Counted from the first letter of the stretch, positions 31,262 to 44,388 are shown. The stretch: 64,000 nt of DNA from Schistocerca nitens (GCF_023898315.1 NC_064619.1:477503376-477567375), one strand, 5' to 3'. Made by a program: numbers and translations. The notes: a model not told the origin generated them from the letters alone.

Positions 31262-32740
31262 AATACTGTAACATACACATATTTACCCAAGTGTAAGACA
31301 ACCATGGTTATAAGACGACCTTTCTTTCCCCCCTCAGTGGGCCTCTTGAGAAAAATTTATTTTTAACATAATCTGATTAATCAAAATTACAAACTGTTTC
31401 ATTGACATAAAGTACCTGCCTAAAAAATTAACATTATAATTATTCTAAATTTGTCATTTATTACCTAATTTTGGATAATACAAGGATAAATAATTTAAGT
31501 GAAAAGAAATGGATTACATTAATTTGTGGTCCACGTTTGTTTTCTACATTTGTCACTTACCCTGTCATCCGTGGCATCACTATTTTAATCTTCATACTAA
31601 TAGCACAGCTGTGAAATTTATATCTTTGTTGTCATAAATATTTGTTTCTTCTGAATATGTCATGAGTTTTGAGGTTGTTTTCTTGTGAGACCTGAGAACA
31701 CAGCTGTTTTTATCTAAATACATATTGGATTTCGCTTCTATACTGACTTGAAAATGTTAAGTCTCTAGCTTCCAAGCACATCATTTGCCTGCCGCTCTCT
31801 CATTGGCTGCGTAGAATCAGCAGCCGACGCACCCCATCGTACATCACGGTGAATGTTGACAACATTGCAGACACAGAAGTACGCCACTGGCCCCTATCAA
31901 GACTTTTATTGTCTCCTGCGGAAATGAATACTGTTGTTCGGTATTTATCCAATTTTAAAGTCAGTTCAATTCAAACTACAAATGGATTCAGGCCAGCTTC
32001 AGTTTATACATGGTAGATGTTCCTAAAATGCCAAAGTACGTGGTATAGATTCCCACGGTTGGCAATGTGACTTAGTTTGCTACCCACGAACTACTACTCT
32101 CCCTGCAGTCAACTTGTTCTCAGCCAAGCTGTTATCACTGTACCGCCTTCAGCCTTTCCGTAGTATTGTGAAAAATCTTCTAGTGTGCAAGTCGTATGTA
32201 ACAACAGCAACTAATACATAAATAAAAGATCACAGTCACTATTCAGTCAATTTCTCAACCTCGCTCATTGTACCATTTACTGATCCCTATTCATACTATT
32301 TCCATGACCGGTTGTGCCACTGTAATTTATTCTTGTAGCAGCTATTATATTTTAATGATTTATTTCATTTGTCACTATTTCATTCTGGATTAATTTTCCT
32401 TCTTGTTCCATCTGAATGTCACCACTATGTTCTAAAGTTTATTAAAAGCTGGTAATGTTTTTACCGGTATTCTAATATGCAAGCAGTGACTGAATTTCTC
32501 ATTTGCAACCCTTTTAGTCAAATCATTGCAGTCTCTCATAATCATATGAAATATTTATTTGAGTTCAGAATCAAGTAATGTTTTTTGAGGGACAGCATTC
32601 TGCTTTTGAATGTTACCTTCACTTAAAAAGCAGCATTATTGTGTAAATGGTTTCCACACATGTATGAGAACTTTTATTGCAAACCTGTTCAAATACAATA
32701 AGAGTTTGTAAGATAACAGAATTTAGTGATTTATCCTGTA
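31261..32740. other. Intronic sequence, nothing classified
   Basis: Mostly AT-rich. A stretch at about 31280-31330 (AGTGTAAGACAACC...TAAGACGACC) contains a short imperfect repeat. The segment 31780-32130 is less AT-rich, but no coding or repeat family was recognised. Confidence 0.4.
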
Positions 32741-33108
32741 TGAGGGTGTGGGTTGGTATTCCATATGCGGATGATATGGTGTTATTGGCAGAGAGTGAAC
32801 AAAACTATAAATTGAATACTAAAAGAATTAAATAAGACGTGTGAGGAATTCGGAATGAGAATTCGTAAGAAAAAGACGAAATGTATAGTGATAAGTGCAA
32901 TAAATGTAAGAATGGCTATAAAGTTAGGACAGGAAGATATAGAGCAAGTGCTTTCAAATATCTGGGAAGCATAATTACTTAAGGCATGAAGTGTTATAAA
33001 GAGGTGGAAACATGGACAGCCATTGGCAAGAAGGCATTTAATAAGAGGAGGCAATTCTATGTGGGTGCGTGGACAAGGACCTGAGGAAGAGATTGGTGAA
33101 GTTTTATA
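32741..33108 (+). mobile_element. Non-LTR retrotransposon, RT palm and thumb part
   Basis: The + strand encodes IPYADDMVLLAESE (catalytic YADD box) at about 32760, then GMRIRKKKTKCIVIS and KYLGSIIT, the usual blocks after the palm, with frameshifts. Related blocks occur in the LINE at 45.0-46.6 kb. The sequence stops at TA (33107-33108), where a Tc1 element is inserted, and resumes at 34214. Confidence 0.8.
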
Positions 33109-34040
33109 CACTGGTCAGCCAGAATATTACCACCAACTACCAAACAGCCACTTTGTTCACCTTTGGCATGAATGACAGCGGCGATGTGTCGTGGCATAGA
33201 AGCAATGGAGCTTTGGTAGGTCGCTGGATGGAGTTGGCACCACATCTGCATACACAAGTCACCTAATTCTTGTAAATTCTGGGGAGGGGGGGGGGGGGGC
33301 GATGAGCTCTGGCGCCATGTTCAGTCACATCCCAGGTGTGTTAGATTGGGTTCAAATCTGGCAAGTTGGGGGACCAGCACATCACTTGAAACTTGCCACT
33401 GTGTCCCTTGAACCACTTCCATATTACACTCCTGGCCTTGTGACATGACACATGAATACTCCCCAGAGCATGTTGGAGTCATCAGCTTGTTCCTGTCCCT
33501 GGTGTCAAGGAGCTATTCTCCTAGAAGATGACAGCTTTGCATCCTCCCTTCAGTATGATGGAGGAGGTATTGGGTTCATCAGACCATGCAATACTCTGTC
33601 ACTGTGCCAGTGTCCAGTGGCGATGGCTATCTGCCCATTTCAGTCGTAGTCGCCAATGTTGTTGGGTTAACATTGGCACATACATGGGTTGTCTGTTGCA
33701 GAGGCCCATCATTAGGAGTGTTCAGTGCACTGTGTATTCAGACACACATGTACTCTGCCCACCACTAAAGTATGATGTTAATTCTGCCACAGTTTGCCAC
33801 ATGTCCGATTTTTACCAGTCTGCCCAGCGTGTGACGTCAGACGTGTGTAACAAGGAGTGGCCGCCTTACCCCACGATGTCTGGACATAGTTTCAGTTTGG
33901 TTTCGCCATGTGTTGAAGACACTCACTAAAACACTCCTCAAACACATGACAAATCGTGCAGTTTTTGAAATGCTGTGCTGAGCCTCAGGGCCATCACAAT
34001 CTGCCCTCGGTCAAACTCGAATAGACAGCACGGCTCCCCA

Positions 34041-34080
<40 letters not shown>

Positions 34081-34213
34081 CATGCTCACTGATACTATAT
34101 GCCTCACGCATGCGTCTGATTGGTAGTCATTCTTCACCAGGTGATGCTGCCATCGTGTGGATGGGTTTGTGCAAGTAGTTGGTCTGTGGTCATAATGTTC
34201 TGCCTGGTCCGTG
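33109..34213 (-). mobile_element. Tc1-like transposon splitting the LINE
   Basis: Inverted ends CACTGGTCAGCCAGAATATT (33109) and complement-like CATTATGACC..CCAGGCAGAACAT ending at 34213 are flanked by TA (33107-33108, 34214-34215). The minus strand gives the transposase C-terminus (ATYQSSIASMPRHIAAVIHA, 33220-33150) and PNLPDLNPTHLGCD, the decayed third-Asp block. The rest is too broken to read. A (CA)n tract lies at 34042-34077 and a G run at about 33283-33299. About 1.1 kb, clearly inactive. Confidence 0.8.
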
Positions 34214-34560
34214 TATGGAGTGTGGAATTATATGGAGCTGAGACATGGACACCGAGGAAAGAGGAAGAAAGAATAGAAGCATTTGAGATGTGGATTTGGA
34301 TGTCAGAAGGGATAAGATGGGTAGAGAGGACGAAGAGAGAGCAATTTTGAAGATAATCAGAAAGAGGAAACACAATTGTCTTGGGCATTAGATGAGAAGA
34401 GAGTTTTTACTGATTGGTCCTGTGGTTGGACCAGTGAATGACAGAAGAAGATGCAGAAGATACCAGATGCTGTGGGAATATAAGGTTAGGTAGCAAATTA
34501 CAGGAGTACATGGAGAGCTACATATGAATTAACAAAATCAGCAAATCAGAAACACCTTAT
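34214..34560 (+). mobile_element. Non-LTR retrotransposon, C-terminal part after the Tc1
   Basis: Continues the LINE of 32741-33108: VWSVELYGAETWTPRKEEER and IEAFEMWIWMSEGIRWVER follow the KFY encoded just before the Tc1, restoring the usual KFYVWS..LYGAETWT order when one TA is removed. Frames break beyond 34350 and the 3' end is not distinct. Confidence 0.75.
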
Positions 34561-36239
34561 GTCCAGTACCACAAATGTTTCAAAAGAAGCAAAAGTGTGA
34601 TTATCAGAAGAACCAACAATTGAAAGTTGCTGAGAAATATCCCACATTTTCTACTGGTATGTTATTCTAGACCCAAAAGGTATATATATATATTTGGGGA
34701 AAATGTCCTTCCCCTTTTGGTTTGTTTATTTTCTGTTTTTTAGTCTTGTTTCCTTTATAATATTACAGTTAAGTTTGGTGTGAATGCCTTTCCTTATCTT
34801 TCTAGGTGGTTCTACATGAGTCATATTAGAAATGCCTTAGCAATGCAAAAGTAATCGTTAAACAATGTAATAATGTGATAAAAACTGATTATAATATTAA
34901 TTGCACTACAGTCATATAACATTTATGTATATTATTGGCTGTCAGTCCATTAAGTAGACACAAAATATTTGTTTCAATCAGTGTCACTACCATCAAAGAT
35001 ACATAATCTGCCATTCTCATTTTGCAAAAAATGTGGACATCAGAGATTTCTGATTTTCTCAGTTCATATGAATACCTGCCCTAGGGCATTACAGTACTGG
35101 TGATGATTTGTGAACTCCAGAAAGGCCCTCAGATTGGTGATTAAAGGGAATTGCAGAATGAATAGAAGACTAACTTTAAAGCTTTTCAGTAGCTACCAAC
35201 TATAGATAGCAAACAACAGTTTTTCATGTACCTAACATGTCAGAATTAAGGCCATTTCCAAACTCACTCTTTATAGTTCACCAATGGACAACGCCTTGTG
35301 TCACTTCTGGTTTCATAGTTTCAAGCATTTGAAAGAATGTTGTCTGCTTTAATCCTGGGGACAAACTTAAAACAGTCGATAACAAGCAGAAAGTCTTCCT
35401 GGAGTGTGCAAACATAAGTTAATGAAAATGACATTCTGGAGGTAATGCCAGTTAAGATTTTATCGAGGCATTTGTAGTATGAAGAAAGGGTTAGCAAATA
35501 ATTGTCCTTCACAAGAAAGAGGAGAAAGACATAAACTAGATACATTCAAAGGTCTCAAAGTATGAAGAACAGGTAGAAATATAACAAGTAGACAGATTCC
35601 TGTGAAGACACTGTCCTTGGTCAGTGGGAAGGTAGGAATCTGTCAGACATGAGTTCTCTGCTGCACCAAGGGGTGACTTTGATGTTTCTGGGCACTAAAT
35701 TTCTCATACTCACGATAAGTGATTATACTTTTTAGCTCTGATACATTTTGAAGCTACTGTTGCTCTTATTAATCAAGCAACTATATAGTAACAAAGTTAA
35801 AGATAGAATTATACTGCTCAGATCAGCAGGAAATTGGACGATTGGCTGTAGAACCACTTGCTGTTTCATTTGTTTACGTTTAAAATGGTTATCTGATTAA
35901 CATTGCGATTGCAGTGTACCACCTGTGATACATTAGGCAAATTAATACATAATTTTGATACTACATTAAATGCTATGAGCACAGGATATTTAATCTGTGG
36001 ATGCTAAGATGCAGTGTGGAGCAGGTATCTTCTCACTGCATTTGTCTTAAAATCCTGCACTTTAGCTTTCCTGTGTACACATCTGATCCTCTTGTATAAA
36101 AGAAAGAGTTTTTTGTTGATTCGTTATGAGGTAATGAGCATAATTGTATAAAAACTTGTAGGAGGTTTTGGTATTACCTCCAATAAAATGAATATTGACA
36201 CACATTTAGGTTACTTCTGTTGGTATGTTGTTTTGTGTG
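34561..36239. other. Intronic sequence, nothing classified
   Basis: AT-rich, with a short (TA)n run near 34680. It could hold further pieces of the P-element-like remnant that starts at 36240, but I could not read any. Confidence 0.4.
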
Positions 36240-37010
36240 TTAGGGCCCGTAGCTTATTTGCAACATTGAAGCAGTAACTAGGGAACTATTCAAAAGAACA
36301 GTAACAGAACTGTCGGGAGTTGGACTATTCATTGTAGCTGTGGATTGTGACATGAGAACCAGAAATTTGAGAGCATGGGAACAACTAGGGTTGCACACAG
36401 ATAGAATGCATGTCGCAAACTCTGCAGAACATGACAGGATAGTTCGGAAATTCTGTAATGTACTAATTTTGAGAATTGCATAAGAAACCATTTACAACAC
36501 GCAGGACTTATTTTGTCAAATGTCATAACTGTGAAAAAGAAGTTAATAAAAGATCTGCTGGAGCATGATGAGAGTGATCTTCCAGCTATGTTTCTTATTG
36601 CAGAGGAACAGTTGAATATTACTGGATGCACACCCCAAAGTGTGAGAGTGACATCGCAGTTATATTCGGATTGCAGTACGCAAGCTGTGTAACATATGCT
36701 GAAGAAAATGTGAAGTAATTTTGTGTAACTAGTAAGCAATATGCTTAACTGGAGATAGTATGAAGATGAGAAGACTTTCCTGAGAAACCACATATGATCT
36801 GAACCTGAAAAACAAAGAGAATGTTGTAAAGTTTGTTCGGCAGTGATTGTATGAAAAAGAGCAGATCTAGCATTTTGGAAAGTATTCTTGAAGTCCGTGA
36901 ACTGTCATTGTCACATTAGCAGTATAAGAAATACAGGAGAGTCCCATAAATTGACTGCTAGATTGAACCAAGACTGTCTACAGAATAACTTACTAATATT
37001 TCTGAATTCA
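36240..37010 (+). mobile_element. P-element-like (THAP9-type) transposase remnant
   Basis: The + strand in broken frames gives ELFKRTVTELSGVGLFIVAV and DCDMRTRNLRAWEQLG (36270-36390), which resemble the P-element catalytic region around its first Asp. It continues with IRNHLQHAGLILSNVITVKK and LLEHDESDLPAMFLIAEEQL followed by NITGCTPQSVRV (36479-36680), then LTARLNQDCLQNN (36953-36991), matching the conserved T-S/A-R-L-N-Q-D block near the C-terminus. The order and spacing fit one decayed transposase. No terminal repeats or target duplication were found, and the N-terminal THAP domain was not seen. Confidence 0.65.
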
Positions 37011-39019
37011 TTATAGATTCAGTACTGATTACAGGGTCAGATTCACTTTTTTTGGAGATAATGAAAATAGTTGTTATGCCATTTTTTGACACAGATCTGA
37101 TGTTGAAGCAATGCCCTCTTACTGTGATGATCGTAAGCACGGTAAGCACGTACTTATGGAACCTCAGTAATATACTATTAATAATTACAAAACAGGTCAC
37201 TTGTAATGTTAACAAAGCATAGATTCATAACAAAATGAGATTTACTTAAAATCTTTGCTTATGTTTCTTTAAGACAATTAACAAATTGATTCATCCCATT
37301 ATCTCCAACATTGCTAGAATTTACAACAGCATTGGGAATTTGTGTCTCAGTTAAATATTTTTTGTGAAGGTGCAGTGTTTGGTTTCTGTATCTAGAGGCA
37401 GACCAAACAGATCCTTTTTCAAAGATCCCACTTGTAATTCTTAGTGAGGAAATATTATGTACACGTCCTTTGCATTACAAGCATTAATTTTATCCATTCA
37501 TTTGCACTGAGATTCTGACATGTGCTTAACCATAACTTTTTCGTGAACCATGAAACGTAACATCCCAAGTGTATTGAGCAATGGCACAACTACACTTGTT
37601 CTTATTTATTTCATAAGCAAATCATTTTGACTAGAAAAATAGCAATGACAACACAAACTACAGCACTACCCACACACAAAACTAATACTACTTAGAGACT
37701 ACAGCTAATGACAATGTCCAATCTGCCACTCTCTCTGCCGAGAGTTCACAGCAGACAGCCCTGGCTAATGCAGTTTCATGGGGTGCTGGAGTATATCACC
37801 CTGTGAGGTTCCTACCTTCAGTGTACAGCAAGATACTAAATTTAGCAACACCACCATCAGAAAATTATATTTTAATAAGTTAAAGGAATGGGTTGGATCT
37901 GGATATGTATACAGCACAGTGGACCATTTGTAAATCATGAATGAAATTGTGGAATAGAGCAAGCAGTATCAATAGTCTATATCTGAGATTCACAGAAAGC
38001 TTTTGACTCAGATTCACAAAATGCGTTCAGACAGCTTTTGAAATTGGAGGTATTGATTTAACCTATTTTAATATAGTGAAGATGTCTATACCAATTCAAA
38101 AGTTTCAATTTACTTCTTTCAAGATAGAGGAGGAGCCAGGTACAGAAATGACATATTACCAAAACTATTATTTGCTTAAAAGGAAATTCTCAGAACTTTA
38201 AATTGGGAAAACAAAGACGAAAACATGTAATGGAGCAAGTCTGAACCACATTTGTTTCATTGTTGACATTGTAACATCCACATAAACTTAAGCAAGTGGG
38301 AGAATTTAATAGGCAAAATTTGGAGCAGACCTGGAAATAAAGTATAATAAGACTAAAATAATGTACAGTGACCATATTGAATAGAAAATTGTACAAATTA
38401 ATCATGAAGTGATTGAACCAGTTTAGGTTTGTATTGACAGTGGTTTAAGACAATGACAGATTGATAACAAAATAAGTAGTTGGTAAACTAGATAGGATTT
38501 TCAGACACATGTATTCAGATAGAAATTGCAGCAAAATGCTTTACAGTCTTTCAGTATGGTTTATGTAGCTAGCTTCTAATCATTACAATCCCAGCGATTA
38601 GCCGCTTGCAGTCCAGAAAATTTATTCCTGTGATTGCTCACCACTTGGTGATACCCCAGCAGGGGCAGGATAGTGGGCTATGTCAAAAGATTATAAAGAG
38701 ATAAGTTGTAGATTCCACCAAAGTAAAATGCTACTATGCAACAGGCGGTATTCAGTATCTAAAACATATAAGGTTTTTTTGATAAATAGAAAAAAATACC
38801 ATTGCAAGTAAAATGGACAGCATAAGTTATGATGCAACACTTTGGAATCATGTTTCTGCAATAATAAGTAAGTTTCCTTCAAACACTCAAACTGTTATAA
38901 ACTAAAAGATTGTGCTAGACATAATTAGTTTCTTCCTTGCTTACAAACAGCACTATTATTTGTAGTTTGATGGCAGTTGCTGTATAATTATTAATTTCAA
39001 ATTTTTGTTTTCCACATAG
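37011..39019. other. 3' part of the 25-kb Dlic intron
   Basis: AT-rich sequence without a recognised element. It ends in the pyrimidine-rich acceptor TTTTGTTTTCCACATAG of the next Dlic exon. Confidence 0.45.
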
Positions 39020-39131
39020 ACCTTCAGGTTGGGACAACATGAAAAAAATAAGTATTCTTTACGAAAACATGCAGAGCATGAAACCTGATGATTATTACCG
39101 AGATGTTATTGTGCAACCAGTTATTAGAAAG
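39020..39131 (+). CDS. Dlic: Dlic exon: PSGWDNMKKI...VIRK
   Basis: The first base completes the Ile codon split across the 25-kb intron (AT|A), then 37 codons read PSGWDNMKKISILYENMQSM and KPDDYYRDVIVQPVIRK. Human LIC1 has [20 protein letters not shown] followed by KAEDNFEDIITKPPVRK. The donor AAG|GTATGT at 39132 is consensus and leaves phase 0. This is the linker leaving the GTPase-like domain towards the adaptor-binding tail. Confidence 0.95.
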
Positions 39132-39370
39132 GTATGTTTTATTCGAAGAAAAATAACTCTTCTTGATATCTCTTAGCCAGAAAATCATAAGCTTGCTTTG
39201 TGTAAGTATCTCACTGAGAATTAGACATTCAAAGCTTAAGAATACTTCTTGTCCACATTCATTTTTTATTTTATTATACAGATGGAATAATACTTAAAAA
39301 TTCTAATTCTCTTTACTGTTTTGGTGTTTTGACTTAATATGTTAGCTTACTGTTCCTTAAATTTTTGAAG

Positions 39371-39565
39371 CCTGTCCAAAGAGAATGCGAAATGCAAGCA
39401 GAAGATGAACAGTATTTCTTATCCAAGCAACTCCAGCTTCTGCAGCAAGGTGGACCTGCAAATGCAAGGCAAGAGTCTCCACTTAGGACTGCAGTGCAGA
39501 AAACTGGAGACAGAAGAGTTACAGGATCACCTGGTATTCAGGGGCAGTTAGGTTCACCAAAGAAG
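39371..39565 (+). CDS. Dlic: Dlic exon: start of the C-terminal tail
   Basis: Acceptor TTTTTGAAG at 39370, phase 0 in and out, 65 codons. PVQRECEMQAEDEQYFLSKQ matches the LIC segment following RK (human HEKEIMAEDDQVFLMK). A Gln/Ser/Pro/Gly-rich disordered stretch follows (QQGGPANARQESP; GSPGIQGQLGSPKK). The donor AAG|GTAAAT is at 39566. The tail contains several SP sites; whether they are phosphorylated is not shown. Confidence 0.9.
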
Positions 39566-39599
39566 GTAAATATCTATTTATAAAATTGTTCATATAAAA

Positions 39600-39627
39600 A
39601 AGTGTACTCTCAAAGCAGCAGCAAGGG

Positions 39628-39681
<54 letters not shown>

Positions 39682-41510
39682 TGATTCAAGTTTTACAAGC
39701 TTTTGGGGTCAATGGCTCCTTCGTCTGGTGGAAGAGTTGAAGGGGAAGGAGGGGGGGGGGTGAAGGAAATGTATTGAAGAGTTTTAGGGTAAGGAGTACA
39801 GTTTGATGCCATCTCCGTCTATACCAATACACACACCCCCACCCCCACCCCCCGCCCTGCCCCACCCATACATGGCCTGTGCTGCTGAACATTTCCTTAG
39901 TCAATGTCCGTCTGTCTCCTAGCCTATGATGTCCTTCTTGCTCACCTTAATCAACTTTATACTTACCAACAATTACTTCACCTTTGAAAGGAAGACATAC
40001 TAACAGACCAGGGGTATGGTCATGGGAACCAGGATGGCACCTTCCTATGTCAGCCTTTTCACGGGTCACTTGGAGGAGGTGGGTATCCATAATTCTTCAG
40101 CCTCCGGTTTGGTTTAGATACATTGATGACATCTTTGCTGTATGGTCTCATGGTAAGGCTGGCCTGCTAAAATTCCTGGAATCTCTAAATACCTTCTCCC
40201 AATTAAATTTCACCTGGTCCTATTCTGAATCCCATGCCACTTTCCTTGCTGTTGATCTCGTCCTCACTGAAGGCCAGCTACACATTTGTCCCCATCAAAT
40301 CCACTAACAAACAACAGTACTTAAATTTTGACAATTGCCATCATTTCCATGTCAGCCTCCCATATAGCCTTGGCATTTGAGGCAAACATCTCTGTTCAGA
40401 TGCAGACACTTTACAAAATTACACCACCACTCTCACATCAGCCTTCACTGGATATTGTCCCAACAGCCTAATTCAAAAGAGAACTTCGGAGCACACCACT
40501 TGTCACCCCGTATTATCCTGGTCTTGAATGTGTCACTCAGCTACTTTGACAAGGCCATGACTTCCTAAAATCATACCCTGAAATGAGATCCATTCTGTTT
40601 GAGATTTTGCCTTGCCCATCACACCTAGAATAGCTTTTCGTTGCTGCCCAATCTCTGCAATATCAGACCTTATGTTCCTTCTGCACCCATCTCCCTACCC
40701 TGTAGCTCCTACCCTGTAGCTCCTACCCCTGTGACCATCCCCAGTCGAAGATTTGCACTATACACCCTCCTACCACCACCTATTACAGCCCTGTAAGTGG
40801 CAAAACATTTACTATCAAAGGGAGAGGAACCTGTGAAACGACACGTCATATACCAGCTGTTACGCAAAAGCTGCTCATCCTTTTATATCGGTGTGACTAA
40901 CAGCCAGTTATCAGTCAGGATGAATGGGCATAGGCAAAGGGTGTATACAGGCAACAAACAATATCCTGTTGCAGAAAATGCTGTACAGCATGACAGTCAT
41001 GACCTCGGTGCCTGTTTCACCACAAACGTCATCTTCCTATGTAGGTCGGTGTCAACAAAATATTTTCGCATTCAGAGGAGAAAGTTGGTGATTGGAATTC
41101 ACTCCATTTTAGGTTCTTGCATCTTTCATTTTCTAACTTGCCTATGTTTCACCACCCCTGTCCCACTTCTATTACATACAATGCATTTAGCTTTTTAGTC
41201 TTATTAACTTGTGCTCAATGTTTTAGTAGTAATCTCTGTCTTACATATTACACTATCTTCCACCTTTAAGCTCTGGGTTTTCAGATCTCATCCGGCCAAC
41301 AATCAGTCTTTCCTTCTCATCCCATCCGGCAAGTTTCCTCTGGCCCGAGATACTGGGTGACTTTTCTAAACTGTGCCCCTCTCCCTAAACCTATCCAGTC
41401 CTTTCCTTTCACCCCTCTTCCTTCCCCTTCAACGCTTCCAATGGTTCTGAAAGCTTGTAAAAGTTAAATCCTTTTGTGTGTGTGTTCCCCTGCTGCTGCT
41501 TGGTGAGTAG
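39600..41510 (+). mobile_element. PLE-4: Penelope-like element with inverted 5' arm
   Basis: 39600-39760 is an inverted copy of the 3' end at 41395-41510: CAGCAGCAAGGGAACACAC, (CA)n at 39630-39679, then AAGCTTTTGGGGTCAATGG, a degenerate hammerhead-like core. The + arm encodes RT pieces MGTRMAPSYVSLFTGHLEE (about 40020-40078), WFRYIDDIFAVWSHG (IDD intact, 40108-40152) and FTWSYSESHATFLAVDL (40208-40258), and GIY-YIG SSFYIGVTNSQLSVRMNGHR (40878-40937) then YPVAENAVQHDS. Many frame breaks. It lies in the 4.9-kb Dlic intron. Confidence 0.85.
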
Positions 41511-41756
41511 ATTAAAAAATCTATCAATTTACATTTTATTATCAATAATTGGTTATTTTCATTGTTACATAAAATTGTTCAGATTTATTAGTGTGAAGTA
41601 TGAGAACTATTTATGATAAGAATTGATGTTCTTATACCAAGGGAAATTTAATGTAGGCCTACAAATGTAGGCACATGCACTTCAAGCTGAAAATTGTTTT
41701 AACATCTGGAACCACACTGTCTGTTTCTTATACTAGTAGTGTTGAACTTTGTTTTA

Positions 41757-43077
41757 AAAAACATTGACCCAAAAGTAACTGGAATCGTAATGCTGCAACT
41801 CATGTACTTGTAGTAGCAGGTTGCGCGACCAGAGGGTTGTAGTAGGAGCTCTGGTGAGTCATTCTGCCACACGGCATCACCCAACAGTGAGAAGTGTGGT
41901 TTATTTGGCAGTTCTTTGAGTGTGCATTCAGTGCAGATGTGACACGAGGAAATGGCTAGTTCTTACAAACAATGTGCAGCAGTGATGTTTTGTTTCTTGC
42001 TCGGCAAGAACGCAGCAGAAACTGTTGCGATGATTCAGACAGCCTACAAAGACCATGCTCTCAGTAAAACGCAAGTGGAAGAGTGGTTCTCTCGGTTTAA
42101 AAAGGGAGAAACGGTGGTTGAAGATGAGCCCCGTTCTGGTTGAACTTAAACTGCTCGAAGCAAAGACAACATCGACAAAATCAGTGATCTCATCAGTGAA
42201 GATTGACGCAGGACAATCGCCCAACTCGAGAACTTGTCTGGGTTGTCCTGGAGCTCAATTCAGCGCATCTTGACCATCGATATGGGGTTGCGAAGAGTGG
42301 CAGCAAAATTCGTGCCGAAGCTTCTTACTGGAGATCAAAGGGATCGTCGCGTTCAAGCCTGTTTCGAAATGAAGGACTTGTTCAAAGATGATCCACATTT
42401 TTAAAAAAAAATCATTACAGGTGATGAGTCGTGGTGCTATGGGTACGATCCAGAAAGTAAACAACAGTCATCACAATGGAAGTCACCTGGCTCACCTCGA
42501 CCGAAAAAAGCCTGACAAGTGAAATCAAATGTGAAAACGATGTTGATCCTGTTTTTTGACATCAAAGGGATTGTACACTCTGAATTTGTCCCTGAAAACC
42601 AGTCAGTAAACCAACAATTCTATTTGGAGGTTATGAAACAGCTTTGCAGAAGTTTGTCGCGGAAACCTCTGGCTTTGTGGGATTTTGGCGTGTGGTTTCT
42701 GCATCACGACAACGCTCTCGCGCACACGGCTCTCAGCGTTTGCCAGTAATTGGCCTCAACGAACACGACTACCTTGACCCACATGCCCTATTCACTGGAT
42801 TTAGCACCCTCGGACTTCTTCCTATTCCTGAGGATGAAGAGAGACTTGAGAGGGAAGCGTTTTGTGGAGGTGGAAGACGTAAAACTCAATGTCATGAAAG
42901 TGCTGGCAGGTATCAAAGAGGATGAATTTAAAAGTGCTTCGAACACTGGAATGAACATTTGGACAAGTGTATTAATGCTAATGGAGAGTACTTCGAAGGA
43001 GATTAAGGTTGTATTTGTAAACAATAAAGTATATGCTTTCTAGAAAGAAATTCCGGTTATTTTTGGGTCCCCCCTCG
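41757..43077 (+). mobile_element. mariner element, inactive
   Basis: Inverted ends GACCCAAAAGTAACTGGAAT (41766) and GACCCAAAAATAACCGGAAT (complement, right end 43077 before TA). The + strand transposase starts MASSYKQCAAVMFCFLLGKN at 41952, with VEEWFSRFKKGE (HTH), then a stop after PRSG (42144). Further parts in other frames: TGDESWCYGYDPES (first Asp, about 42420), KTMLILFFDIKGIVH, WFLHHDNALAHTALSV (second Asp, 42695-42742) and YSLDLAPSDFFLF (third Asp, in a shifted frame, 42786-42824). Near full length (1.3 kb) with all three Asp regions visible but at least three frame breaks. Confidence 0.9.
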
Positions 43078-43079
43078 TA

Positions 43080-44385
43080 TCTGAGCAATTCGTGTAGACA
43101 CACTCATCAAAATCTATTTTTTTCCCCCCTACAAATTTGAATTTCAGTGTATAAAAGGCCAATTTCATGATAACTATACTGTTACCCAAACCTTCAAATC
43201 TCACTTGACAAATTAGAGAGCTGTTGTATATTTAGCTTCTTCTTTCTGAAAGCCTGATGCGCAGTGTAATATGCCACTGAAAAAGTAATCATTGAATCAG
43301 TACTTAAAGTACACATGAACATCAGAGTGAAAGCCGTTGTAACTTGGTTTTGCATATGATTGAAAAGAGAAAATCAAGGAATATGTAAAGAATGAAGACG
43401 GATAGAGTAAAGAAGAATTTGCACACACACAGATTGTGTAGGTAATGAGTCCAAAATAAATGGTTCTCAACAGTAGTTTCTTTAGTGACCTTATCATTGA
43501 TGGGAATGAAACCATGATTGTCCTTCCATCCTTCCTACATGATAGATACAACTGCATAGTATTTACAGGAGGTACAGGTGATCGTCATATCAAAGATGTG
43601 AATTAAAAGCTGGAAGAAAGTGCGGACCCAATTACAGTGGACTAAACACACCCACCCCCAACCATAGGTCTCGTGCACCTTTTGGAAGTACATGTGCGAT
43701 GAGAATACGGTCCCAACGCATTGCAGTACTCCCTCCTTTCCTGTGCTGTTATCCCACTCTTTCTTATCTGACTTGGTCTGTAGGACAGCTTCACTGCTGA
43801 CAGTCTTCGCTTATTACTGAACACTGATTATGATTGCTTATTCTGCTTAGTCATGCTTTCTGCCCCTTGTTCATTTCAGTCAATTCAGATTTGGTCTCCA
43901 CTTATGGGTCTGTCTTCCATTCTCTCAAAATTTTACAGTAGTTTGGGCTGTGCAGGGAATGGCACCCAATGTGGCACATTTTGCACACACTGGTCAGTAT
44001 TCTCTGAAGTACCTCTTGAGTGGACCAGATTAGGTGCCCAAAGCATAACACAGTAGCCAGTCCATTGTGGGGATGGGAGATGTCACACCCATACATCCGT
44101 AGCCTCTGGCGACATGTGGATGACACTCTTAGCCTCAGAGCTGAAAACTGAAAGCCGTTTACCACATACTTCACCTCGGTGATAGATGACAGTCCTTATG
44201 ACAACCTTTCCTACATCACAGCTTAATGTGTGGGAAGCACTACTTGCTCCTAAAACAGTAGAACATATTTCGGCCTCACTTTTGGTAAAATTGATGATGT
44301 TGCTGGTAACATGCAATCTAAAATGCTTAACATTATTTACAGTTTATAACCTGCAGTATTTTGAGCTACATTGTTAAGTCTGTAA

Positions 44386-44388
<3 letters not shown>
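43080..44388. other. Intronic sequence, unclassified
   Basis: 43560-44230 is less AT-rich and holds short open frames on both strands (for instance minus 44174-43902). None resembles a family I can name. It may be another old element. Confidence 0.35.

Noticed and set aside
43902..44316. Two minus-strand ORFs of 77-90 aa as a gene
   Set aside because: No recognisable motif, overlapping frames, no conserved context; left as unclassified intron.
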